Shown here one piece after another: positions 53,725 to 62,496 of a stretch of 64,000 nucleotides of DNA. The translations under genes were made by a program, and so were the position numbers. The stretch is from Algoriphagus hitonicola (GTDB taxonomy: Bacteria > Bacteroidota > Bacteroidia > Cytophagales > Cyclobacteriaceae). How positions within the stretch are numbered: position 1 is the stretch's first letter; every line of letters starts with the position of its first letter. The notes under the pieces were generated by a model. That model was not told where the DNA came from. It worked only from the letters and a program-made list of their open reading frames with translations, and did no database searches. The stretch lies in NCBI RefSeq assembly GCF_900113375.1, contig NZ_FOPC01000006.1:205225-269224 (forward strand), given 5' to 3'.

Positions 53725-54047
53725 GAATTTTCCAACCCAAAATCATAATCCCGCTCCACTAGGCAGATTCTAGTTTTAAAGGATTGATACCAGGTATCTT
53801 TTCCCAGTTTTTGGGCTATGAGATGCTGGGATTGGTTTTTCCATCGTTTGATGGCTTCCAAATCGCTCCAATAGCTCACCGTGATTCCTAGACTATCTCG
53901 GGCGCTTTCGTGTCCCAGATATCCCTCTTGTTCCTTGGCGAGCTTTTCCATGAGTTGGGCGGTCTCTTGATACCCATGCGTAATATTGGAAAGCGTATTG
54001 GTGAAAATCACAGCATAATACGGAGGCTTTGGGGTCTTTGCTATCAT
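53721..54047 (-). CDS. Antibiotic biosynthesis monooxygenase-like protein
   Basis: A 108-residue ferredoxin-like (ABM) domain with YYAVIFTN, the GYLGHESARDSLGITVSYWSD strand pair and WKNQSQH. Small ABM proteins include quinol or haem-degrading oxygenases, but no such function can be assigned. The start overlaps the DJ-1 gene stop by 4 bp (ATGA), so they are translated together. Confidence 0.8.
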   Translation of the reverse strand: MIAKTPKPPYYAVIFTNTLSNITHGYQETAQLMEKLAKEQEGYLGHESARDSLGITVSYWSDLEAIKRWKNQSQHLIAQKLGKDTWYQSFKTRICLVERDYDFGLENS

Positions 54048-54637
54048 GGGTTTTGCTCAAAAGATCGGTATTCCATGTATTCAGCTACTGTTTTTGCATG
54101 GCTTTTACCCCAGGTTTTTTCAATTAGGTGAAGGGCTAGATCGATTCCTGCCGAAACACCCGCAGAGGTAAATAAGGTACGACTTGATTCAATGAATCTT
54201 TTTTCAGGCATTGGAGATCCATTTTTTACCAATTGTTTTAAATCAGAATAAACCTGATGATGGGTACAATAAGGCTTATCATCCAATAAGCCCAATTTGG
54301 CGGGGATCCGTGCTCCCGAACAAACGGTCATCGTCCATTTGGACTTTTCCATAAGTTGATTTAATCGTTCAAGAGAAGCCTGATTTTGGATGACGAGCTT
54401 GCTTCCATTTCCTCCGGGAATTACCAAATAATCGATGGCAGGGAGTTCATTGAATGCATGGGCAGGAATCACTTTTAATCTTCCGATAGTCTGAATGGGA
54501 AGAATGGTTTCAGAAAACGTGAAAACCCGCATATTTTCCTCCGGAAATAAATCCGCAAAGGAATTGAATACTTCAAATGGGCCTATAAAATCTAAAGGTT
54601 CGACCTGATCGAAAATGTAAATTCCTAAATTTTTCAT
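54044..54637 (-). CDS. DJ-1/PfpI family protein
   Basis: A 197-residue glutamine-amidotransferase-like protein with the nucleophile Cys106 in the elbow TVCSGA, an acidic partner near Glu13, and GVSAGIDLALHLIEK. It is of the AraC-sensor-like or ThiJ type without a DNA-binding domain. Such proteins act on reactive aldehydes or isonitriles; substrate unknown. Confidence 0.85.
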   Translation of the reverse strand: MKNLGIYIFDQVEPLDFIGPFEVFNSFADLFPEENMRVFTFSETILPIQTIGRLKVIPAHAFNELPAIDYLVIPGGNGSKLVIQNQASLERLNQLMEKSKWTMTVCSGARIPAKLGLLDDKPYCTHHQVYSDLKQLVKNGSPMPEKRFIESSRTLFTSAGVSAGIDLALHLIEKTWGKSHAKTVAEYMEYRSFEQNP

Positions 54638-54717
54638 AGTGGGTTTGGGTTTGACCTACATCAAGAAATACGATACAAAATAACAAGATAAAAATTCTTT
54701 ACGTAATTTTGTATGCA

Positions 54718-54921
54718 AGACGAATAATAATTAGGTTAAATTCAGAATATAATTTGGCTGGCTGCGAGAAAGGATTGAATTATAAGGTTTAGGTTGAGTT
54801 AAGTTTTATAGGGTTTTATGGTTGATTGATTCCTTTCCCAGCTAGCCATTATTTATTTGAAGAGGAGATTAGAGATGGTTGTTTTGTCACCTGGAGCCCG
54901 GATTACTTCCGGGCTTTTTTA
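54718..54921 (+). ncRNA. Candidate structured non-coding RNA
   Basis: A plus-strand transcript is implied by an intrinsic terminator at 54895-54921 with no plus-strand gene before it. Upstream, 54755-54764 (TGGCTGGCTG) pairs with 54839-54848 with one G-U, 54768-54773 pairs with 54832-54837, and 54741-54749 pairs with 54854-54861 around one bulged G. The enclosed 54774-54831 has no C. A -7-like TAATTTTG is at 54704-54711; no clear -33 element is seen. Both ends are approximate. No known family was recognised. Confidence 0.5.
54895..54921 (+). terminator. Plus-strand terminator with no upstream gene
   Basis: AGCCCGGA (54895-54902), loop TTACT, TCCGGGCT (54908-54915), then TTTTT. On the minus strand no T-run follows the stem, so it works only for plus-strand transcription. 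Confidence 0.85.
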
Positions 54922-54924
54922 TTT

Positions 54925-56139
54925 TTAGTTAGGCAAACTCTCCAATACCAATTGCACCAATTTGGCTTTTTCATTATTCGGTATCCAACGGGCCACGATC
55001 ACCAAGTCATTTTCCTGATCCACATAGATCATATTGGTACCGGCACCGATATGAATAAATGCTGATTTTGGGGCGTCGGGAACCTGCTCTTCTTCATTAT
55101 TGAGAAAATAATTCATAAATCCGTATCCCGGATTGGCAGGGGTAGGAATTCTGGATTTGTCGATCCACTCTTTAGGTATTAATTGTTCTCCATCCCAATT
55201 GCCATTGTGCAAGGTCAGATACCCAAATCTAGCCTGATCCCAAGCAGATAGCATCATGCCGCCTCCCCAATGCGATCCGCCTGAAACCGATTGGACGATT
55301 TCTCCATCCAAAATCACAAAGGAGTTTTCATATCCCGTCCATCTCCAGGTGTCGCTGGCGCCGATCGGATCCATAATTTTTTCCTTCAAAACCTTTGGTA
55401 GTGGTTTTCTCCAGACATTCAGTAAGGCCAAGGCCAAGACATTAACCCGGGTATCGTTGTATTCATAAACAGAGCCGGGTTCATTTTGGGGTCGGGCCCG
55501 CTTTTGGGCTACTCCTTCGGAAGGACGATCACCCCAATCGGGTTTTCCCCAAAGTGTACCTTCCCAGTCTGAAGTCTGACGGAGAAGATGAACCCAGGTG
55601 ATTTTCCGATTATGTTCGGTATCAAATAAATTAAATACATCATCTTCCATCAAATGATCTGACTTGTTCATAGATCCGCGAAATGGTTCGTAGGGATAAA
55701 TCGGAGCCATATAGGGATAGACCAAGTCATTTTCTGATTTAATCAATCCCTCTTTGACCGCTAGGCCTGCCGTGGTAGAAAGGAAGCTTTTGGCAACAGA
55801 AAAAGTGAGGTCAACCTCACTGGGATCGCCCCATTGGCCGACTACATAACCTTTGTAAATAATTAATCCGGTTGCGGGTCCACGGGTTTTCATCGGACCT
55901 ACCGGAAAACCAAATGGCTCCCGACCAAAGGCAGACTCATAGTGTGCGATTTTCAAATTGGGGTTTTGAGTACTTTCTGTGGCTTTGCCAAAAGCAATGG
56001 CTTCATTAATTTTGTCCGAATTGAGACCAAGTTCTGATGGGGATTTTTTCTCCCAATTTCCTTTTTCCGGGAAATAGCTCTGTGCCCAACTGAAAGTGGT
56101 CAGGAGACAGGCGATTAGTAGGGTAATTGTTTTATTCAT
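54925..56139 (-). CDS. Serine hydrolase, class C beta-lactamase fold
   Basis: A 404-residue exported protein: signal peptide (about 1-19), SxxK motif Ser114-Val-Ala-Lys117, YxN-like YEYND at about 221 and a C-terminal HIGAGTN in place of KTG. Such enzymes are esterases, peptidases or true beta-lactamases; HxG instead of KTG is more typical of esterases and other non-lactamase members. Transcribed alone. Confidence 0.87.
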   Translation of the reverse strand: MNKTITLLIACLLTTFSWAQSYFPEKGNWEKKSPSELGLNSDKINEAIAFGKATESTQNPNLKIAHYESAFGREPFGFPVGPMKTRGPATGLIIYKGYVVGQWGDPSEVDLTFSVAKSFLSTTAGLAVKEGLIKSENDLVYPYMAPIYPYEPFRGSMNKSDHLMEDDVFNLFDTEHNRKITWVHLLRQTSDWEGTLWGKPDWGDRPSEGVAQKRARPQNEPGSVYEYNDTRVNVLALALLNVWRKPLPKVLKEKIMDPIGASDTWRWTGYENSFVILDGEIVQSVSGGSHWGGGMMLSAWDQARFGYLTLHNGNWDGEQLIPKEWIDKSRIPTPANPGYGFMNYFLNNEEEQVPDAPKSAFIHIGAGTNMIYVDQENDLVIVARWIPNNEKAKLVQLVLESLPN

Positions 56140-56448
56140 ACGGATGGCATTTTAAATTTGCGTTTAAACCTATTTATTGGCATTCTGGCAATCTGATCAA
56201 GGATCACTTTCGAGAAATTGCTCGATCTGAGGCCCCTGTTTAGGCGATTTTACAGATTTTAAAATCCATAGGAATCTATGGTTGATTTCAGCTTATTTGT
56301 GGCTGGTGAATATTGAATTTAAAATAAAGATTAGTTATCTTTTATAAATATATGTCAAACCCTTTTGATCCTCAGCGGTTGATATTTTGATATATTCCAA
56401 ATCTAAGAGGTTTGGTAGATTTCTTTGTCTTACCCAGCAAACAGTTTT
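56140..56448. other. Intergenic region between divergent genes
   Basis: 309 bp of AT-rich DNA that must hold promoters for both flanking genes. I see one perfect hairpin, CCATAG-GAAT-CTATGG at 56266-56281. No coding frame is convincing, and no strict TAnnTTTG box was found. Confidence 0.5.
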
Positions 56449-57696
56449 ATGAAAGAAGATAAAATTTACATAATCGGAGCAGGAATTTCAGGATTAATAG
56501 CTGCTCTTGAGCTAGAGCGAGCAGGATATTCCCCGGTGATATTAGAAGCATCGGATCGAGTGGGAGGGAGAATGAAGACTGATAAGGTCGACGGGTTTTT
56601 AATGGATCATGGTTTTCAAGTGCTCAATACCGCCTATCCTGAGGTGAAAAAATATCTGGATCTACAACTGTTGAAAATTAAAACCTTTGATCCGGGTGCC
56701 GTTATCTTCGACGGTAAAGAATCGTATTTGATTTCGGATCCCATGCGAAACCCTTTGAAAATCGTGGGGATGGCTTTTTCCAAAGTGGGAAGTTTTCTGG
56801 ACAAAGTAAAAATGTTTAGTCTGACCCAAGAATTGAAAAAGAAAACCAATGAAGAAATATTCAATAGTCCGTCGGTTCCCACACTTCAATACCTCAGAGA
56901 ATACGGATTTTCGCAGGCGATAATCGAAAATTTTTTCAAGCCCTTTTTCCGGGGTATTTTCTTGGAAAAACACCTCAATACCAGCAGTCGGATGTTTGAG
57001 TTTGTATTCAAAATGTTTGCCATCGGCCATGCTGCAATCCCTGAAAATGGGATGGAGGAAATCCCAAAAATGCTGAGAAAACAACTGAGTCAGACACAAC
57101 TCTATTTTGAGTCTCGGGTTAAAGAAATTCAGGGAAATTCAATCCATTTGGAAAATGGGGAAGTGATTATTGCCGATCGGATTATAGTCGCCGTCCAACC
57201 TGATCAAGTGATGAAGCAGCTTCAAGGTCAGTTTGCCGCACCACGCAAAGTGATCAATCTCTATTTTTCGCTTCAGAAATCTTTTCTTGCCCGACCGATG
57301 ATTGGCTTGGTCAAAGGCGAGCAATTAATCAATAATTTGGTATTTATGGATGATGTGTCGGAGGTTTATGCGCCAAAAGATCGATCGCTTCTCTCCGTGA
57401 CTATTTTGGATTCTGTGCTAGAGGAAAAAGAACTGGTTAAAGCAGTTCAATTGGAGTTATCGGAGATTTCGGGTATCAAACCTGATTTTTTCAAATATCT
57501 CAAGGGTTATTGGATTGATTATGCCTTGCCCAACTTGGATGATCTAAGGTATCAGATTCCATTTACCGAGTGTAAAATCACGGATGATGTATTCTTGGCG
57601 GGTGATTATTTGCTTAATGGCTCGATTAATGCCGCAATGACATCCGGTCGAACAGCTGCGGAGGCCGTCATTCACTCTTTTATGCCGACGCACTAA
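56449..57696 (+). CDS. FAD-dependent amine-oxidase/desaturase-like oxidoreductase
   Basis: A 415-residue flavoprotein with an N-terminal GxGxxG dinucleotide motif (IIGAGISGLIAALELERAGY), the second FAD stretch EASDRVGGRMKT and the C-terminal FLAGDYLLNGSINAAMTSGRTAAEAV. Related to phytoene desaturase-like and amine-oxidase enzymes. Substrate unknown; no carotenoid genes are next to it. The ATG at 56449 is used; a TTG at 56425 would add 8 residues. Confidence 0.88.
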   Translation: MKEDKIYIIGAGISGLIAALELERAGYSPVILEASDRVGGRMKTDKVDGFLMDHGFQVLNTAYPEVKKYLDLQLLKIKTFDPGAVIFDGKESYLISDPMRNPLKIVGMAFSKVGSFLDKVKMFSLTQELKKKTNEEIFNSPSVPTLQYLREYGFSQAIIENFFKPFFRGIFLEKHLNTSSRMFEFVFKMFAIGHAAIPENGMEEIPKMLRKQLSQTQLYFESRVKEIQGNSIHLENGEVIIADRIIVAVQPDQVMKQLQGQFAAPRKVINLYFSLQKSFLARPMIGLVKGEQLINNLVFMDDVSEVYAPKDRSLLSVTILDSVLEEKELVKAVQLELSEISGIKPDFFKYLKGYWIDYALPNLDDLRYQIPFTECKITDDVFLAGDYLLNGSINAAMTSGRTAAEAVIHSFMPTH

Positions 57697-57741
57697 ATCG
57701 TTGATTTTGGCGATTTGGTGTCTAAAACTGTTTTGAAAAGC

Positions 57742-57775
57742 AAAAAAATAAGCGGTAGCAAAATTTGCCACCGCT
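57742..57775 (-). terminator. Terminator for the TIM-barrel gene
   Basis: AGCGGT-A-GCAAA and TTTGC-C-ACCGCT (57751-57775) form an 11-bp stem with one mismatch. On the minus strand it is followed by TATTTTTTT, so it serves the gene at 57801-58829. Confidence 0.8.
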
Positions 57776-57800
57776 TTCGTTAAGTAATCCGACAAAATTT

Positions 57801-58829
57801 CTAAACTAAGCCTTGTCTACAAAACTCCAGGCATTTTTGTACTTCTTTGATGGGGTCTGAGTTTTCCGGAACCTCATATTCGAGTTCGATGGTAGCCGGA
57901 AAATCATATTTGTTTTTTTGCATCATCTTGAGCACATCTCCAATCGGCGTATCGCCATTTCCCCAAGCGACATTCCCTTTTCCATTTGCGGGAGTTTGTC
58001 GATCCTTGGTATGCATACTGAGGATGTTTTTATGTTGTTTTTCGATCAAAGGAATCAAATCCGAGTGACCTGCGGCAATGTAATGTCCCATGTCCAGATT
58101 TAATGCGTTTCGTTTGCTCTGAGTCAAAGCGGTATCCCAAAAGTCAAAAGTTTGTTGCTCATGTCCATGGTATGCCACGCTCATTTTATGCTGTTCGCCC
58201 AGTTTTCCCAAGCGCATGGTGTGTGCATCATCAGCGGGATGCTCAAGAGTGACATGAGAAGCGCCCAAAGCTTTGGCCGCTTTCATCCCATAACTGATTT
58301 CGGCATCGCTGTTATTTTGGCCGAAAGCTGCCGGCTTGAATGCATAGATTTTTACTCCATGATCTGCATACATTTTTCGGATTTCTTCAAAAGGTTTCAT
58401 ATCTGCTTTAGCCCTCCAGTCAGCGACCACTTTGCCATAGGCGGTGGCTTCTTTTTGGAGTTCGGCCAGTTCGGTGGTTTCTTCGGCACTAAGGGTTTCG
58501 CCTCTCCGGGCTTTGCCTCCCAGCTGCCACATCCGCATGCGATTGATTGGCGATGCAGGCATGCCGGCAAAACTTTCCGCAGGATCTCCCATCAGCTCGA
58601 TGGCAGAGATTCCGGACTCTTTGACATAATTCAAGGTAGCTTCGGCACTTTGGTCTGGAAGACTCCGAAAGGAATATGTAATGCAACCAATTTGAACTCC
58701 ATTGATAAGGGAGTTAGGTTTGTTGAGGCTTTTGATGAGATTGGGTGCTCCTTGTAGCCAGGCAGGAGCTAAAGCTAAAGCTGTAGCTCCTAAAGTTGAT
58801 TTGATGAGGAACTCTCTTCTGTTTTTCAT
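57801..58829 (-). CDS. Tat-exported sugar phosphate isomerase/epimerase-like protein
   Basis: A 342-residue xylose isomerase-like TIM-barrel (AP_endonuc_2 type) with a Tat signal peptide: RREFLIKSTLGATALALAP. Metal ligands are probably Glu in VTLEHP, His in YHGHEQ, Asp in LNLDMGHY, His in SMHTKDR and Glu in IELEYE. Exported members of this family are common in Bacteroidota sugar-degradation loci; the substrate is unknown. Confidence 0.88.
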   Translation of the reverse strand: MKNRREFLIKSTLGATALALAPAWLQGAPNLIKSLNKPNSLINGVQIGCITYSFRSLPDQSAEATLNYVKESGISAIELMGDPAESFAGMPASPINRMRMWQLGGKARRGETLSAEETTELAELQKEATAYGKVVADWRAKADMKPFEEIRKMYADHGVKIYAFKPAAFGQNNSDAEISYGMKAAKALGASHVTLEHPADDAHTMRLGKLGEQHKMSVAYHGHEQQTFDFWDTALTQSKRNALNLDMGHYIAAGHSDLIPLIEKQHKNILSMHTKDRQTPANGKGNVAWGNGDTPIGDVLKMMQKNKYDFPATIELEYEVPENSDPIKEVQKCLEFCRQGLV

Positions 58830-58986
58830 GCTAGAATAGGGATAGGTCTATTGTTTCAATTAAACAAATTAGTGATTTCTTTCTTAGAATTTAGGATGAA
58901 TTATCAGATTGGCAAAAAAATCATTTGAGAAGTATTCGAAGGGGAGGATTTTAGATTGGGAATTGTTGTTATTTTAAAATAAAAAA

Positions 58987-59409
58987 ATGAGTACCATTGA
59001 TAGGCGAATAGCATTAGGAGAATTTTTGAAAGAATTAAGCTTTCAGACCGCAAGAAGCGGTGGGGCAGGAGGACAGCATGTCAATAAGGTGGAAAGCAAA
59101 GTTCAGTTGTTCTTTGATATTAAAAATTCTGGGATTCTAAGCGATTCGGAAAAGGATATTCTTTTGGAAAAATTAAAAAACCGGATTGATCAAGAAGGAG
59201 TTTTGAGTCTGCAAAGTCAGGAAAAACGATCTCAAATTCAAAATAAGGAGATCGTCGTCAAAAAGTTTTATGAGGTAATTAGGGCGGCATTCAAGAAGAA
59301 AAAAATCCGAAAAGCGACCAAACCCAGCAAATCAGCCATCGAAAAAAGACTTATGGAAAAAAAAGCCCGATCGGAAAAGAAATCCAATCGGGGATGGTCT
59401 CGGGACTGA
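58987..59409 (+). CDS. arfB: Alternative ribosome-rescue factor ArfB
   Basis: A 140-residue peptidyl-tRNA hydrolase with the catalytic GGQ at 28-30 (RSGGAGGQHVNKVESKV) and a basic C-terminal tail (KKKKIRKATKPSKSAIEKRLMEKKARSEKK region) that enters the mRNA channel of stalled ribosomes. It releases chains without a stop codon. The length and tail separate it from release factors RF1 and RF2. Confidence 0.93.
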   Translation: MSTIDRRIALGEFLKELSFQTARSGGAGGQHVNKVESKVQLFFDIKNSGILSDSEKDILLEKLKNRIDQEGVLSLQSQEKRSQIQNKEIVVKKFYEVIRAAFKKKKIRKATKPSKSAIEKRLMEKKARSEKKSNRGWSRD

Positions 59410-59417
59410 GTCATCAA

Positions 59418-60008
59418 TTATTCCATAAATCGATTGACCACTTTGAATTCATTCATGACGCGATAGGCGGCCCGTGTTATGTCTGACTGAAAACTTGGCG
59501 ATTTAAAATCGAAATTAGCAGCCGTATATCCTTGCCATATCGTTGATCCCCGCTTGGAATCAATCACATAAATCACCAGCATCCCGTTATTCTCTTTGTA
59601 TTTGACCTGATTGTAGGTTTCATCTTTTTCGAGTTCTTTTTCATTATCCTCGTCATTTTCGGCTTGGATAATCTCTATTCCCCGACGCTTGAGCCAGTAG
59701 TCAAATTCGGGCTGAACATATCCTCTGTATTTGACTGAGTCAGTAAATATTTTATAACTGACCAGCATATCTGGTTTTTCATTTTTTTCACGAAATCCCT
59801 GAGAGCCTAATCTAGCTCCAATGGTGGCAGTTAAAACCGGGGCTAAGATCGTGGTGTCTAGATCGGTGGATTGTACAAAGGCGAAAGTCTTGTATCGCTT
59901 GAAGGAGCCTTGGTAATTGTAATCGTATTCGGCGATGTAATCTTTCTGGGTGAAACAGGCAGTGGATAGAATCGCGAGAACAAAAATTGTCATGATTGAA
60001 CTTTTCAT
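59418..60008 (-). CDS. DUF4136 lipoprotein
   Basis: A 196-residue lipoprotein (lipobox LSTAC, Cys18) with a DUF4136 domain: EYDYNYQGSFKRYKTFAFV near the start and GMLVIYVIDSKRGSTIWQG, then ITRAAYRVMNEF. The domain is common in Bacteroidota and resembles ABC-transport-auxiliary lipoproteins, function unknown. The ATG at 60008 opens the signal peptide; an upstream ATG at 60062 adds a hydrophilic extension that does not fit. Confidence 0.85.
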   Translation of the reverse strand: MKSSIMTIFVLAILSTACFTQKDYIAEYDYNYQGSFKRYKTFAFVQSTDLDTTILAPVLTATIGARLGSQGFREKNEKPDMLVSYKIFTDSVKYRGYVQPEFDYWLKRRGIEIIQAENDEDNEKELEKDETYNQVKYKENNGMLVIYVIDSKRGSTIWQGYTAANFDFKSPSFQSDITRAAYRVMNEFKVVNRFME

Positions 60009-60185
60009 AACTAGATAGTTTGGTTGATGCTTTGAAAGGATTTCTTTCGGATAACCTTCCATGGCTAATCATTGTTTTTCAAGACATTGATTAACAGGTT
60101 TTTCTCCTTTAATTTACCAAAAAGTACGAAGAATCTATTCTGCTTGGATCAATAAATAAAAATTTTCGCGAATTTTTCCGCTAGA

Positions 60186-60878
60186 TCACTTTTTGGAGTA
60201 AAGCTGCTGAAATAGAGAAAATTGTAATTGGAGTTTACTGCTTGCATCGGTGGATTGATCGAGGAGGCCCACTTGAAGGGCTAAATTGGGATTAAACCGA
60301 TATCCCAGTCCGGCGTACAATCTATTTCGGTCAAAAAATTTCACCGTGTCATTAAGTTTTTCTCCATTAATAAAAAGCTCATCATATACTTGGAGGTACC
60401 AGCTTCCCGCTTCATGAAGTTCTTTTTGGTTAAGCGGAAAATTGACAAAAATAGCATAGCGAAATCGTGTTCTAATGGGACTATTTTCTACCCATCGCTG
60501 CTCGTACCGATAGCGATGCATTATTCCTACCCGGTTTACTTTTTGCCTAAGAATCACTTCCTGATAGATTCTGCTTTCATGAAATCCATTGTTGATTTCA
60601 CCGGGAGATTGAGTAGTGATAGATCCGTATCCCGCCAGGAAGCTTGCAGCTCCATTTTCTAAATTGTATTGAAGCCCTGTTCGCAGAAGCAATTGCTCCA
60701 GGTCACCTATGATGTTATGATTTCGATATTGTGCTTCCCCGTGAATCGCCCAGGGTGAGTCTTGAAAGCGATAGTTGCCAAAATACATGTACCAGGCTCC
60801 AAGGTCGGGGTTGGATTGGGCAAAAATACCAAACGGAAAAATCAAGAAATAAATAAGGATAGAAAGTTTCTTCAACAT
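60186..60878 (-). CDS. DUF2490 outer-membrane protein
   Basis: A 230-residue protein with a signal peptide (FPFGIFAQ-SN) and a DUF2490 beta-barrel pattern: DLGAWYMYFGNYRF, LLLRTGLQYNL, RYRYEQRWVE, FFDRNRLYAGLGYRF and a C-terminal FSLFQQLYSKK. The start at 60878 is used; an in-frame ATG at 61007 would place a long basic extension before the signal peptide and overlap the divergent gene. Function unknown. Confidence 0.83.
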   Translation of the reverse strand: MLKKLSILIYFLIFPFGIFAQSNPDLGAWYMYFGNYRFQDSPWAIHGEAQYRNHNIIGDLEQLLLRTGLQYNLENGAASFLAGYGSITTQSPGEINNGFHESRIYQEVILRQKVNRVGIMHRYRYEQRWVENSPIRTRFRYAIFVNFPLNQKELHEAGSWYLQVYDELFINGEKLNDTVKFFDRNRLYAGLGYRFNPNLALQVGLLDQSTDASSKLQLQFSLFQQLYSKK

Positions 60879-60949
60879 AGCGCGTCTGTTTTGGAATTTT
60901 GCTTTGGGTATAAAACTATGGAAATTGGGCCAAAACCATAAACTCACAC

Positions 60950-61534
60950 ATGCAAGAAGGCGAATCTTTGATTTCAGCGGTGAAAGACTGTAGAATTTGC
61001 GAACCATTTTTGCCTTTGGGACCTAGACCGGTGATCTCTATTTCTAAGGAAAGTAAGATTCTCATCATTGGTCAGGCACCGGGAACCCGCGTTCATAAAA
61101 CGGGGATTCCCTGGAATGATCCCAGTGGAGATGAACTCAGGAGATGGCTTGATGTGGATCGAGATCAATTTTACGACCCAAAAACATTCGGAATTATGCC
61201 TATGGGATTTTGCTATCCCGGCAGGGGAAAGGGAGGGGATTTGCCTCCTCGACCAGAATGCGCCCCTCACTGGCATGCTAAATTGATGAATATTATGCCG
61301 AATGTGAAGCTGACCCTTTTGATCGGGGACTTTGCACAGCGGTATTATTTGGGTAAAAGCAGAATGCAGAACTTAACAGAAACAGTCCGGTCTTTTGAAG
61401 ATTACCTCCCGGACTATTTCCCTCTGGTTCTTCCTTCTCCCCGAAACCGCCTTTGGATGAGGAAGAATGATTGGTTTGAATCTGACGTGATTCCTAGGTT
61501 AAGAGAAAGGCTCAATAGCCTAATTATCTTTTGA
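60950..61534 (+). CDS. Uracil-DNA glycosylase family protein
   Basis: A 194-residue protein of the UDG superfamily. Seen are CRICEPFLPLGPRPVI, GQAPGTRVHKTGIPWNDPSGD (motif 1) and the C-terminal PSPRNRLWMRKNDWF (motif 2, with N-R-L in place of the usual His). The IPW step and lack of the 4Fe-4S cysteine set place it in the small 'UDG-like' group often seen in Bacteroidota. Activity on uracil is not proven. The stop overlaps the end of the CDF gene by 15 bp. Confidence 0.8.
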   Translation: MQEGESLISAVKDCRICEPFLPLGPRPVISISKESKILIIGQAPGTRVHKTGIPWNDPSGDELRRWLDVDRDQFYDPKTFGIMPMGFCYPGRGKGGDLPPRPECAPHWHAKLMNIMPNVKLTLLIGDFAQRYYLGKSRMQNLTETVRSFEDYLPDYFPLVLPSPRNRLWMRKNDWFESDVIPRLRERLNSLIIF

Positions 61535-62401
61535 TTGTATGGTACAATTATCTCCCGGAAGTTCCCATTCGATAGTGAAATGAATAAAAGAATAGCTTTT
61601 GAGTAACTGTTGGATGGAGATTTTTGATTTTCTGAGTTCTTCTAAGTTATCAATTTCTTTTAGGCAAATATGTGCGGTGAAGACATGGTTTTCACCATCC
61701 AAAGACCAGGTATGGACATGATGAATAGAATTGACCTTTGGGTGAAGAAGTAGTTTTTGTTCGATTTGAGCTACTGAAATTCCCTTGGGAGAACCTTGAA
61801 GAAAAATGAGCATGGTTTCTTTGAGATTTTTGAAAACATTCCAAAGAATAAACAGCGTGATAGCGATCGAAAGCGCAGGGTCAAGCCAAGGAATATCATA
61901 GAAATACAATATGATCGCACCGATCAAAACTGTCACCCAACCTAAAACATCTTCTAAGAGGTGCCAGCTGATTACCTTTTCATTTTGGCTTTTTCCATGA
62001 CTGACTTTCCATGCCGCAAATCCATTGACCAATACACCCAAGAGCGCCAATAGGATCATGCCGGTGGCATTGCTAGGCTCCGGGTTAAAGAGTCGATTTA
62101 GCGCTTCCGATAAAACAAAAAAGGAACCTAGAATTAGGATCAGGGCATTGATTAAGGCTCCTAAAAGGGAAAAGCGACCATAGCCGAAGGTGAATATTTT
62201 ATTGGCCTTTTGGTGGGATTTTTGATCGAGATACCAAGCTAATCCCAATGATACACTATCACCGAGGTCGTGGACGGCATCAGATAAAATCGCCACGGAA
62301 TTGACTAATATTCCACCAATAAATTCGATTACCGTAAATCCTAGATTTAGGAAAAAGGCAAGCTTTAGGTTTCCACTGGTATGATGATGATGATTGGACA
62401 T
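61520..62401 (-). CDS. Cation diffusion facilitator (CzcD-like)
   Basis: A 293-residue exporter of Zn(II), Co(II) or similar ions in exchange for protons. It begins with MSNHHHHTS, a His-rich cytosolic end, has six membrane segments with the metal site HDLGDS (about 42-47) and a second H-D pair later (HLLEDVLGW), and a C-terminal cytosolic domain with HHVHTWSLDGENHVFTAH. It is 22 kb from the copper island and transcribed alone. Confidence 0.92.
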   Translation of the reverse strand: MSNHHHHTSGNLKLAFFLNLGFTVIEFIGGILVNSVAILSDAVHDLGDSVSLGLAWYLDQKSHQKANKIFTFGYGRFSLLGALINALILILGSFFVLSEALNRLFNPEPSNATGMILLALLGVLVNGFAAWKVSHGKSQNEKVISWHLLEDVLGWVTVLIGAIILYFYDIPWLDPALSIAITLFILWNVFKNLKETMLIFLQGSPKGISVAQIEQKLLLHPKVNSIHHVHTWSLDGENHVFTAHICLKEIDNLEELRKSKISIQQLLKSYSFIHFTIEWELPGDNCTIQSKDN

Positions 62402-62496
62402 CGGCTCGATAATTTTTGGGATAAATCAGTCCTAGAGCAATTAACTCTACAATAAGAAAGGTAATAAATCGACTTTATCTTTTTAAAAAAGAAGAA

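Noticed and set aside
54886..54929. A 17-codon frame starting near 54876 behind AGGAG
   Set aside because: It would run through the terminator hairpin, and Bacteroidota genes rarely use such ribosome sites; chance is more likely.
58152..58757. A 201-codon open frame on the plus strand
   Set aside because: It lies wholly antisense to the Tat-exported TIM-barrel gene, which has a signal peptide and family motifs; the frame shows no recognisable protein.
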